Source: an uncultured Bacteroides sp. (lineage in GTDB: Bacteria > Bacteroidota > Bacteroidia > Bacteroidales > Bacteroidaceae). From it: 64,000 bases of DNA. The stretch is taken from contig NZ_CAJUHF010000002.1 in NCBI RefSeq assembly GCF_910585845.1, positions 1-64,000 of the forward strand. Direction: 5' to 3'. Of the stretch, positions 17,006 through 25,165 are shown in pieces (within the stretch, counting starts at the first letter, position 1; each line of letters begins with the position of its first letter). A program made the translations under genes and the position numbers. The notes beneath the pieces are model-generated. The model searched no databases. It worked only from the letters and a program-made list of their open reading frames with translations, and had not been told where the DNA came from.

Positions 17006-19729
17006 TCAGAACAGTTTCATCTGTCCCGTTATCTCGTCCCGAATATCCTCTTCGCTCTTGCCGTAGTCGGGATCCAGGATTTCCACCTCCTCCTCTTCCC
17101 TCTCTTCCACAGTCTGCGTCACTTCCGGCTGGCGCGTCGGTTCCAGTTCGTTGACGGTCTCCAGCGTAAATGTGGTGAGGCGTTTGCCCTTCGCCTTGAA
17201 GCCCTTCACACCGATAAATTCATCGGCTTCGATGACCATCGGTTCGCGGAAACTGTCGTGCCCGCCGAACACCACTTCCAGACGGGGATAGTATTCGTCC
17301 GTCAGCAAAATCAGGCGGTTGTTCTTGTTCTCGCCCAGATAGTTCTGCTTACGGACAGTCGCCTCCATGCAGAAACGCTTGATGTAGGGCATGTTCTGCT
17401 GGTCGGCATCATACAGCACGGCGGTCCATACCTTGTTCGGCTCGAATTTCTCGATGATGCGGATGTTGGCTTCGTAGTGGTTGCTGAGGTCGAAGTTGGT
17501 GATGTGGAAGTCGCCGTTTTCGTGCACCACCAGGATGCTGTCTTCGCTATGGAACTCGCCTAGGAACTCGCCTCGCCCGTCGTAGTTAAGGCGAAGCACG
17601 TCACGGTCGAACCAGACCTTACGTCCGCCCAGCGTAGAGCCTCCCCGTTGCTTCAGGGAAATCTTGTGCACGGGCAGTTTGGTCAGGATGTTTCCCCTTG
17701 CCTGACGCCCCTTGATGCCCACGGCACTGAAGTCCTCCTCGAAGATGATGCGGCGCACACGCGGGTTGGGTTTCAGGGTTACTTTGATGATTTCCGCCTC
17801 ACCGTTGGGGTTGGCGGTGAAGTAGGTGATGCGCGAATCGGGCGTGCCTTGCGTCACGTCGTACTCGCGGTCGCGGATGATACTTGTCACGGCAAAACGC
17901 TTGATGTATTGCGTGCCCTCTTTTCCGTCGCGATAGACCACGTTGTATATGGTACGCTTGTCGTTCTTCTTGAACACGTTGGCGTAGAGGATATTCTTTC
18001 CCACGAACTTCTTGTCCGCCACCGGAGTCACCAGATAGCGTCCGTCGCGGAAGAAGACGATGACATCGTCGAGGCTGGAGCAGTTGCAAAGGAACTCGTC
18101 TTTCCTCAGTCCCGTGCCGATGAAGCCTTCATCGCGGTTGATGTAGAGTTTCTCGTTCGCCTCTACCACCTTGCTTGCTTCGATGGTGTCGAAGTTGCGC
18201 AGCTTGGTGCGCCGCGGGAAGTTCTTGCCGTATTTGTTTTGCAGCATACGATACCAATCCACGGTGTACTCCACGATGTTGGCAAGATGCCGGTCTATCT
18301 CCTCGATGTCCGCCTTCATGCGGGCAATGAGTTCTTCCGCCTTGTCGGAATTGAACTTGAGGATGCGACCCATCTTGATCTCCATCAGTTTGAGGATATC
18401 CTCTTTGGTCACTTCGCGTATGAACTGCGGGTAGAAGGGCGTCAGGCGCTCGTCGATGTGTTCGCAGGCGGCATCCATACTTCGTGCCTGTTCGAACTCA
18501 GGGTCTTTGTAGATGCGTTCTTCGATGAAGATCTTCTCCAGCGAAGCGAAATGCAGGCTTTCCAGAATCTCGTCCCTGCGTATCTCCAGCTCTTTGCGCA
18601 GCAGGGACAGGGTGTTGTCCACCGATTTCCGCAGTACGTCGCTGACGGTGAGGAAGTGCGGCTTCTGGTCGTCGATGACGCAGCAGTTGGGCGAGATGCT
18701 CACTTCGCAGTCCGTGAAGGCGTAGAGGGCGTCGATGGTCTTGTCGGAAGAGACGCCCGGGGCGAGGTGTACGAGTATCTCGACGTTGCCGGATGTCAGG
18801 TCTTCCACTTTCTTTATCTTGATCTTGCCTTTCTCGCTCGCCTTCACGATGGAGTCGCAGACGCTGGCAACCGTCTTACCGAAGGGGATCTCTTTGATGG
18901 CAAGCGTCTTGTTGTCTATCTTCTCTATCTTGGCGCGCACGCGTATCGCTCCGCCGCGTTCACCGTCGTTGTACTTGGAGACGTCGATGCTTCCGCCCGT
19001 CTGGAAGTCGGGACAGAGTTTGAATTCTTCGCCGTGCAGGTAGCTGATGGAGGCGTCGCACAGTTCGTTGAAGTTATGCGGCAGTATCTTGGAGGATAAT
19101 CCCACGGCAATGCCTTCCACGCCTTGCGCCAGCAGTAGCGGGAACTTGACCGGCAGGGTCACCGGTTCTTTGTTTCGTCCGTCGTAGGAGAGTTTCCATT
19201 CGGTGGTCTTGGGGTTGAACACGACGTCCAGTGCGAACTTCGTCAGCCGGGCTTCGATGTATCGGGCGGCGGCGGCATCGTCGCCAGTGAGTATGTTTCC
19301 CCAGTTTCCCTGACAGTCGACGAGCATGTCCTTCTGTCCCAGTTGCACCAGTGCGTCTTTGATGGAGGCGTCGCCGTGGGGGTGGAACTTCATGGCTTCG
19401 CCCACGATGTTCGCCACTTTGTTGTAGCGTCCGTCTTCCATGCGTCGCATGGTGTGCAGGATGCGTCGTTGCACGGGTTTCAGTCCGTCGTTGATGTGGG
19501 GTACGGCACGTTCCAGTATGACGTATGAGGCATAGTCCAGAAACCAGTTCTGGTACATGCCGCTAAGCTGGTATTTGGCGTTTACGTCTTTCGTGTCGGC
19601 GGGTTTGTAGTCCGAATGTTCTTCGTTCTCCGTCGGGTGGTTATTTTTCAAGGCATCTTCCGGTGCTTCCAAGTCTTCGCTCATATCTGTTTGGGAATAT
19701 CTGTTCTGAATATCTGCTGAATTTTCCAA
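17006..19729 (-). CDS. parC: DNA topoisomerase IV subunit A (GyrA/ParC family)
   Basis: This is the breakage-reunion subunit of a type IIA topoisomerase, which untangles daughter chromosomes. The 907-aa protein has a ~50-aa acidic N-terminal extension. Its core then has DGLKPVQRRILHTM, MKFHPHGDASIKDALV and the active-site tyrosine Y157 in AARYIEARLTK. The C-terminal half has the beta-pinwheel domain and ends in an acidic tail (VEEREEEEVEILDPD). The GyrA-box QRRGGKG is not seen as such (KQRGGSTLGGRKVW is the nearest), which favours ParC over GyrA. No subunit B gene lies in the window. Confidence 0.88.
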   Translation of the reverse strand: MENSADIQNRYSQTDMSEDLEAPEDALKNNHPTENEEHSDYKPADTKDVNAKYQLSGMYQNWFLDYASYVILERAVPHINDGLKPVQRRILHTMRRMEDGRYNKVANIVGEAMKFHPHGDASIKDALVQLGQKDMLVDCQGNWGNILTGDDAAAARYIEARLTKFALDVVFNPKTTEWKLSYDGRNKEPVTLPVKFPLLLAQGVEGIAVGLSSKILPHNFNELCDASISYLHGEEFKLCPDFQTGGSIDVSKYNDGERGGAIRVRAKIEKIDNKTLAIKEIPFGKTVASVCDSIVKASEKGKIKIKKVEDLTSGNVEILVHLAPGVSSDKTIDALYAFTDCEVSISPNCCVIDDQKPHFLTVSDVLRKSVDNTLSLLRKELEIRRDEILESLHFASLEKIFIEERIYKDPEFEQARSMDAACEHIDERLTPFYPQFIREVTKEDILKLMEIKMGRILKFNSDKAEELIARMKADIEEIDRHLANIVEYTVDWYRMLQNKYGKNFPRRTKLRNFDTIEASKVVEANEKLYINRDEGFIGTGLRKDEFLCNCSSLDDVIVFFRDGRYLVTPVADKKFVGKNILYANVFKKNDKRTIYNVVYRDGKEGTQYIKRFAVTSIIRDREYDVTQGTPDSRITYFTANPNGEAEIIKVTLKPNPRVRRIIFEEDFSAVGIKGRQARGNILTKLPVHKISLKQRGGSTLGGRKVWFDRDVLRLNYDGRGEFLGEFHSEDSILVVHENGDFHITNFDLSNHYEANIRIIEKFEPNKVWTAVLYDADQQNMPYIKRFCMEATVRKQNYLGENKNNRLILLTDEYYPRLEVVFGGHDSFREPMVIEADEFIGVKGFKAKGKRLTTFTLETVNELEPTRQPEVTQTVEEREEEEVEILDPDYGKSEEDIRDEITGQMKLF

Positions 19730-19749
19730 CCGGAATTTTCAGTCGAACG

Positions 19750-19757
19750 CAAAAATA
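19750..19757 (-). promoter_or_regulatory. -7 promoter box for parC
   Basis: TATTTTTG on the minus strand, about 20 bases before the ATG at 19729. Confidence 0.5.
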
Positions 19758-19842
19758 CAAAAATTCCCGATAATTCTGCAAAAGAAGGAATTTTAATTAG
19801 TCAAGGCTGAGCTTATCGATTTCAAAATATTCTGTTCCAATC

Positions 19843-19872
19843 TTGGTATTCAAATCGAAATAATTATCTTTG
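19843..19872 (+). promoter_or_regulatory. Promoter of the small membrane-protein gene
   Basis: TTG at 19843-19845 and TATCTTTG at 19865-19872, 19 bases apart, match the Bacteroides consensus closely. It points to the ATG at 19890. Confidence 0.6.
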
Positions 19873-19889
19873 CATCAAACATTAAAGCA

Positions 19890-20131
19890 ATGAGTAACTG
19901 GGGAAAAAACAAGAAAAGAAAACAGAAGCTAAAGAGAAAGACAAAACAAGAAGAGATAAGCTTGCCGGTTATTTTTTTGACTTGTCTAAACTTATTTTCG
20001 CAGTACTTGTTTCAGGAGGCATAACCCCTTTATTCACTAACATATCAGATGGAATAAATTGGAGTACTCTTGTTTTAGGAGTTATATCAACTTATATGTT
20101 TGCGAATTTTGCTACTAGAATCTTAAAATGA
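19890..20131 (+). pseudogene. Small two-helix membrane protein, frameshifted after codon 6
   Basis: From the ATG the first frame gives MSNWGKNKKRK and stops at 43 codons. A better-conserved-looking reading joins MSNWGK to the +2 frame across the A6 run at ~19904-19909. It reads on as KQEKKTEAKEKDKTRRD and KLAGYFFDLSKLIFAVLV, then LVLGVISTYMFANFATRILK, ending TGA at 20131. This is an ~80-aa protein with a lysine-rich head and two membrane helices. The promoter is good. Either the gene is recently broken, the run slips, or the assembly lost a base. I do not recognise the family with certainty. Confidence 0.5.
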
Positions 20132-20466
20132 GTCGGCAATGATGACTAGACACTGAGGCAGGCGGCTGCCAGTTTCATGGCAGTAATGATAAATTTGAAT
20201 TTCATAGCAAACTGTTGTTTAATTACTTAATTACCCATCTGAGCTTTTACCAATGCCCGGTCTTCCGCATTCAGGTGCGTGCCGTAGTTCTATTACATTA
20301 CTTGTTATGACCTATAACATTACTTGTTGTACAAGCTCAACTTTCGCTGTTACATGCCACGCAAGAAGAGCCGCCTCATGTCCCTGCAGCGCATTGGTTT
20401 ATGCGCCTACCACGCAACAATAAGATAAATTAATACCCCTCCTGTCCGACTTATCATATAAATCCC
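20132..20466. other. Intergenic region before glyS
   Basis: No credible gene is present. The stretch contains two 22-bp repeat units (20291-20334, TATTACATTACTTGTTATGA-type) and a fragment of the AAGTTTCGCAAG family (CTCAACTTTCG near 20336). A minus-strand 19-codon reading (MKFKFIITAMKL) is too short to judge. Confidence 0.45.
20291..20334. repeat. Two 22-bp tandem units (ACATTACTTGTTAT family)
   Basis: The units 20291-20312 and 20313-20334 share TA-ACATTACTTGTT. The same core forms the four-unit array at 59723-59803, 39 kb away. Confidence 0.65.
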
Positions 20467-20474
20467 TATCTTTG
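20467..20474 (+). promoter_or_regulatory. -7 promoter box for glyS
   Basis: TATCTTTG, 51 bases before the glyS ATG. Confidence 0.55.
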
Positions 20475-20525
20475 TGGCACTTTTTAGGAAAGAACAAGAT
20501 TAAAATTAATAGATAGAACAAGAAA

Positions 20526-22067
20526 ATGGCACAAGAAGACGTTTTTAAGAAACTCGTATCGCACTGCAAGGAATACGGTTTCGTATTCCCTTCCAGCGAC
20601 ATTTACGACGGACTGGGAGCTGTGTATGACTATGGTCAGATGGGTGTGGAACTGAAAAACAATATCAAACAATACTGGTGGCAGAGCATGGTGTTGCTGC
20701 ACGAAAACATTGTCGGCATCGACTCGGCTATCTTCATGCATCCCACCATCTGGAAAGCCAGCGGACACGTGGACGCATTCAACGACCCGCTGATCGATAA
20801 CCGCGACTCGAAGAAACGCTACCGCGCCGACGTGCTCATCGAAGACCAACTCGCCAAGTATGACGAAAAGATAAACAAGGAAGTGGCCAAAGCCGCCAAA
20901 CGTTTCGGAGATGCTTTCGACGAAGCGCAATTCCGCAGCACCAATGCCCGCGTACTGGAATACCAAAACAAACGCGACGCCCTGCACGAACGCTTCTCAA
21001 AAGCCCTGAACGATAACAACCTCGACGAACTCCGCCAGATCATCCTCGACGAAGAGATCGTATGCCCCATCAGCGGCACAAAGAACTGGACCGAAGTACG
21101 CCAGTTCAACCTGATGTTCTCCACCGAAATGGGTTCTACCGCCGATGGCGCCATGAAGATATACCTGCGTCCGGAGACGGCACAAGGCATCTTTGTCAAC
21201 TACCTGAACGTGCAGAAGACAGGCCGCATGAAGATTCCTTTCGGTATCGCACAGATAGGAAAGGCGTTCCGTAACGAAATCGTTGCCCGCCAGTTCATCT
21301 TCCGCATGCGCGAGTTCGAGCAGATGGAGATGCAGTTCTTCGTGAAACCGGGCACTGAGTTAGACTGGTTCAAGAAGTGGAAGGAAATCCGCCTGAAATG
21401 GCACAAGGCTCTGGGCTTCGGCGACGACCACTACCGCTACCACGACCATGACAAACTTGCCCACTACGCCAACGCCGCTACGGACATTGAGTTCCTGATG
21501 CCGTTCGGATTCAAGGAAGTGGAAGGTATCCATAGCCGTACGAACTTCGACCTCTCGCAGCACGAGAAGTTCTCGGGCAAGAACATCAAATACTTCGATC
21601 CCGAAACAAACGAAAGCTACACTCCGTACGTTATCGAGACCAGTATCGGTGTAGACCGTATGTTCCTCAGCATCATGTCTGCCTCTTACTGCGAAGAGCA
21701 ACTGGAGAGCGGAGAAAGCCGCGTCGTGCTGAAACTGCCCGCCGCACTCGCTCCCGTGAAACTTGCCGTAATGCCTTTGGTGAAGAAAGACGGACTGCCC
21801 GAAAAGGCACGCGAAATCATCGACTCTCTGAAATTCCACTTCCACTGCCAGTATGACGAGAAGGACAGCATCGGCAAGCGTTACCGCCGCCAGGACGCCA
21901 TCGGTACGCCGTACTGCGTAACCGTAGACCACCAGACGCTGGAAGACAACTGCGTGACCCTGCGCAACCGCGACACGATGCAGCAAGAGCGTGTGCCCAT
22001 TGCTGAACTGAATAACATCATTGCAGACCGCGTCAGCATTACATCGTTGCTGAAGACGCTGCAATAA
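20526..22067 (+). CDS. glyS: Glycyl-tRNA synthetase (class II, homodimer type)
   Basis: The enzyme charges tRNA-Gly with glycine. The 513-aa single-chain form is the eukaryote/Thermus-like alpha2 type, not the two-subunit GlyQ/GlyS. Recognisable parts are the N-terminal FPSSDIYDGLGAVYDYGQMG, motif 2 (QIGKAFRNEIVARQFIFRMR with REFEQMEMQFF), and motif 3 (YVIETSIGVDRMFL). The C-terminal anticodon-binding domain (APVKLAVMPLVKKDGL) is complete. A large insertion (residues ~90-180) is normal for this type. Upstream promoter at 20467. Confidence 0.97.
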   Translation: MAQEDVFKKLVSHCKEYGFVFPSSDIYDGLGAVYDYGQMGVELKNNIKQYWWQSMVLLHENIVGIDSAIFMHPTIWKASGHVDAFNDPLIDNRDSKKRYRADVLIEDQLAKYDEKINKEVAKAAKRFGDAFDEAQFRSTNARVLEYQNKRDALHERFSKALNDNNLDELRQIILDEEIVCPISGTKNWTEVRQFNLMFSTEMGSTADGAMKIYLRPETAQGIFVNYLNVQKTGRMKIPFGIAQIGKAFRNEIVARQFIFRMREFEQMEMQFFVKPGTELDWFKKWKEIRLKWHKALGFGDDHYRYHDHDKLAHYANAATDIEFLMPFGFKEVEGIHSRTNFDLSQHEKFSGKNIKYFDPETNESYTPYVIETSIGVDRMFLSIMSASYCEEQLESGESRVVLKLPAALAPVKLAVMPLVKKDGLPEKAREIIDSLKFHFHCQYDEKDSIGKRYRRQDAIGTPYCVTVDHQTLEDNCVTLRNRDTMQQERVPIAELNNIIADRVSITSLLKTLQ

Positions 22068-22073
22068 GTAATT

Positions 22074-22107
22074 TAAGTTTCGCAAGTTCTTGAACTTGCG
22101 AAACTTG
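22074..22107. repeat. AAGTTTCGCAAG hairpin after glyS
   Basis: AAGTTTCGCAAGTTC (22075-22089) and GAACTTGCGAAACTT (22092-22106) form a 15-bp stem with a two-base gap. It begins eight bases after the glyS stop and has no T run. Confidence 0.8.
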
Positions 22108-22125
22108 AGTAAGTAACTACAAGAC

Positions 22126-22767
22126 ATGATCAGAATGAAAGTAAAACTCTTGGTATTCCTGCCCTTCCTGTTGTTTGCAGCAGGTGCGTTTGTCTCTTGC
22201 GAAGAAGTGGAAGAAGAAGGAAAATACTCCAACTGGCAAGAGCGCAACGAAGTGTTCTTGGACTCAATAAAGGTGCTTGCCGGCGATAGACTGGTAGGCA
22301 ACCTGGAACAACTGGAACGGATTCAAGAAGGGGAAATGTTCTATATAAAGAATGATTACATCAGCACAAGTGCCACCCCTGAATACATCTACTGCAAGAA
22401 GCTCCGGAAGAACCTGGACGGTGACCGCCCACTCTATTTCGGCTCTGCGTATGTTCATTATTACGGTACCCTGATCGATGGCACCAGATTCGACGGTACA
22501 TTCGACGGATATGGTGCAACAGACCGGAATATTCCGGCAAAACTGGAAAAAGAGCCTACAGCTTTCGATACTCCGGTACTGTTCAACATCGGTTCAAGCT
22601 CGTTGACTTCAGGCTGGAGACAGTTCTTGCAGTACATGCATAGCGGTGAACGCTGGATAGTCTACGTTCCGTGGGGTTCTGCATACGGAACCAGCGGCAA
22701 CCAAAACATACCCGGCTACTCCGTGCTGACTTTTGACGTGATCATGACCGAAGTCGTTCCGTTGTAA
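22126..22767 (+). CDS. FKBP-type peptidyl-prolyl isomerase lipoprotein
   Basis: The 213-aa protein has a lipobox at FVSC (Cys25). Its C-terminal domain has the FKBP pattern: VHYYGTLIDGTRFDGTF, SGWRQFLQYMHSGERW and VYVPWGSAYG. It would fold proteins in the periplasm or at the outer membrane. The segment between the lipid anchor and the catalytic core (residues 26-105) is a helical dimerisation-type arm. It lies 58 bases after glyS and may share its transcript despite the hairpin. Confidence 0.9.
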   Translation: MIRMKVKLLVFLPFLLFAAGAFVSCEEVEEEGKYSNWQERNEVFLDSIKVLAGDRLVGNLEQLERIQEGEMFYIKNDYISTSATPEYIYCKKLRKNLDGDRPLYFGSAYVHYYGTLIDGTRFDGTFDGYGATDRNIPAKLEKEPTAFDTPVLFNIGSSSLTSGWRQFLQYMHSGERWIVYVPWGSAYGTSGNQNIPGYSVLTFDVIMTEVVPL

Positions 22768-22835
22768 CCGGACAAGAGGAAAGAAAATCAAATAACTTTA
22801 CGAGGGAGTTCAGACGACTTTGTAGCAAAGGAAGT

Positions 22836-23681
22836 TCAGCCCCCTCTGTGATAGCCGATTAATCCTTCCATCGGACTTTTGAGCACGTTTCCTAACCGGA
22901 TGCCTGTCGCCTGCGCTGCTTCCGCCAGCACTTCTCGGTAGTGGAAGGCTACGGAACCGGCAAAGTGCACTTGATTGTGCTCATAATCATACTGCATGAC
23001 GTTCCGCCTGATGAAAGCCTTGAAGCTGTCCAGCACAAGCGTACGGATGCAGGGGAGTTCCAAATTTTGTGCAAGGAACGGGGACAGACCCGCCAAGAAA
23101 CGATTCGGAAAAGGCTTCCGATATACCCGGTCGATGATATCTTCCAGTTTCAGACCAAACTGCCTCAGGAACTTTTCTTTTAGTTCCTGGGGCAGTTGGT
23201 TTTTCAGCAGGTCGCCCACCAACAACTTACCCAAGCAAGCGCCACTACCTTCATCGCCAAGGATGAATCCCAAAGGGGAAACGTTAGCGGCTATGCGTTC
23301 GCCATCGTAATAACAGGAATTAGAACCGGTACCCAAGATACAGGCAATGCCCGGCTTATGCCCACACAGTCCACGGGCAGCGGCAAGCATATCCGTACAG
23401 ACCTCTACGCCTCCCTCCGGCAAACGGAGATGGCGGGATAGGGCACGATGGACCATCGCTGCCTTATCGCCGATGCAACCGGCACCATAGAAATAGACTG
23501 CATCGAAAACATCGGTAGGCAACTGAGGCAATAACGATGCGGCAAGCTCGCTACCGATCTCCTCTTCCGATTGAAAGAAGGGATTGATACCCTTCGTAGA
23601 AACCTTCCTGACGGAAGTATTACTCTCCTCCACAATACACCAGTCGGTCTTGGTGGAGCCACTGTCTGCAAGTAAAATCAT
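22836..23681 (-). CDS. BadF/BcrA-family amino-sugar kinase (GlcNAc or MurNAc kinase)
   Basis: This 281-aa ASKHA-fold kinase carries the phosphate-1 motif DSGSTKTDW (residues 5-13), AGCIGDKA, and the second motif ILGTGSNSCYYDGE, plus DEGSGACLGK for sugar binding. Homologues phosphorylate GlcNAc, and in Tannerella a relative (MurK) phosphorylates MurNAc. Being last in a peptidoglycan-salvage cluster, the likely job here is to trap imported wall amino sugar in the cytoplasm. It sits 25 bases after the AmpG-like gene. No MurQ etherase is present next to it. Confidence 0.85.
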   Translation of the reverse strand: MILLADSGSTKTDWCIVEESNTSVRKVSTKGINPFFQSEEEIGSELAASLLPQLPTDVFDAVYFYGAGCIGDKAAMVHRALSRHLRLPEGGVEVCTDMLAAARGLCGHKPGIACILGTGSNSCYYDGERIAANVSPLGFILGDEGSGACLGKLLVGDLLKNQLPQELKEKFLRQFGLKLEDIIDRVYRKPFPNRFLAGLSPFLAQNLELPCIRTLVLDSFKAFIRRNVMQYDYEHNQVHFAGSVAFHYREVLAEAAQATGIRLGNVLKSPMEGLIGYHRGG

Positions 23682-23706
23682 GTTGTTTGGATTTTGGGGT
23701 TCTTTA

Positions 23707-25008
23707 TTATAATCTCTTATCCACCAGCGTAGTCACCGCAACCGTGGCTGCGCAGCAGGCTATCACAATCCAGAAGAAGCCGGCATAACCCGCCGCCTCT
23801 TGCAGGTAACCGGCAAACATGCCGGGAATCATCATGCTCAGCGCCATGAAGGCAGTGCAAATGGCATAATGGGAGGTCTTGAACTCGCCCTCGGAGAAGT
23901 GCATCATGTAGAGCATATAGGCGGTGAATCCGAAACCGTAGCCAAACTGTTCGATGGCAATGGAAGCGGAAATGACCACCAGGCTGTCGGGCTGGCAGGT
24001 GGCAAGATAGACAAAGGTGAGGCAAGGTAAAGTCATGCACGCCGCCATCCACCAGATGGAACGCTTCAGCCCCACACGCGATGCGAACACTCCCCCAAGG
24101 ATGCCGCCTACCACAAGAAACAGTACGCCAATGGTGCCGTAGGCTATGCCGACCTGCTCCGTGGAAAGCCCCAAACCGCCCGCCTCCTTGCCTGCCACCA
24201 GAAAAGGCATGCACATCTTGAGCAGGAAGGCTTCGGGCAACCGGTAGAGCATCATGAAGGCAATGGCAAGCCATACGCCGGACTTAGTGAAATAGGTGGC
24301 AAACGTGTGTCCGAATTCCCGGAATATGGCTTTCACATCGGCAGTGCCCGGCGTCAGGACAGACTTGTCGGCTACGGGACGAGGCATGACAAAGAGATGA
24401 TAGAGAGTGACCAGGCTGAACAGGACGGCAGTGATCAGCATCGTAACGGTCCACGACAGCGGGATGTCGTCGTACTTCAGTTCGATGGCACCGGCAACGG
24501 CGACAAGCACTCCCTGCCCGAAGATGGACGCCAAGCGGTAGAACGTGCTCCGTATGCCCACAAACTCCGCCTGCTCGTCTTGCCGCAATGCCAACATATA
24601 GAAGCCATCCGCCGCAATGTCGTGAGTGGCAGAGGCAAAGGCGGTGACGATGAACAGGAACAGCGTGACACCGAACAGGCTGATGGGTGTCGTTCCGGCT
24701 GTCACGACCTCCTCAGCGGGATGCGGAATGGAGAGCGTCAGCAGGATAAAGGCTATCGACATGAGTACCTGCATGGAGACCGTCCACCATCGCTTGGTCC
24801 TGACGATGTCGACAAAGGGGCTCCAGAAAGGTTTGATGGTCCAAGGCAGATAGAGCAGGCTGGTAAACAAGGCCATCTCACCGTTCGGCACGCCCATCTT
24901 GGTAAACATCATCACGGAGATGTTGTTTACGATGAAATAAGGAATGCCCTGTGCAAAGTATAGGGTGGGTATCCAAGCCCAGGGGGTTATTCTTTTGGTA
25001 TTGTTCAT
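23707..25008 (-). CDS. AmpG-like MFS transporter (muropeptide permease)
   Basis: The 433-aa protein has twelve predicted membrane segments. The N-terminal ITPWAWIPTLYFAQGIPYF and LPWTIKPFWSPFVD, and the loop ATHDIAADGFYMLAL, fit the AmpG family. These proton-driven inner-membrane importers carry anhydro-muropeptides or GlcNAc-MurNAc disaccharides for recycling. Between the SpoIID-type hydrolase and the sugar kinase, it fits the import step of wall salvage. Confidence 0.88.
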   Translation of the reverse strand: MNNTKRITPWAWIPTLYFAQGIPYFIVNNISVMMFTKMGVPNGEMALFTSLLYLPWTIKPFWSPFVDIVRTKRWWTVSMQVLMSIAFILLTLSIPHPAEEVVTAGTTPISLFGVTLFLFIVTAFASATHDIAADGFYMLALRQDEQAEFVGIRSTFYRLASIFGQGVLVAVAGAIELKYDDIPLSWTVTMLITAVLFSLVTLYHLFVMPRPVADKSVLTPGTADVKAIFREFGHTFATYFTKSGVWLAIAFMMLYRLPEAFLLKMCMPFLVAGKEAGGLGLSTEQVGIAYGTIGVLFLVVGGILGGVFASRVGLKRSIWWMAACMTLPCLTFVYLATCQPDSLVVISASIAIEQFGYGFGFTAYMLYMMHFSEGEFKTSHYAICTAFMALSMMIPGMFAGYLQEAAGYAGFFWIVIACCAATVAVTTLVDKRL

Positions 25009-25165
25009 GGCATAAATTATTTAAGTTTCGCATATCTCTGATATGCTGTCAGTAAACAAGTTTGCAAGGCTACGAGGAGAAGCGATTCAGATTTCTACCT
25101 TCACCTTATTCACAAAGCAGACAAATAAGATAAGCTTGTTCCCTTGTCTCCTTGTTCACTTCCTG

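Noticed and set aside
20143..20202. 19-codon minus-strand peptide MKFKFIITAMKL...
   Set aside because: Too short, no promoter recognised and no family known to me.
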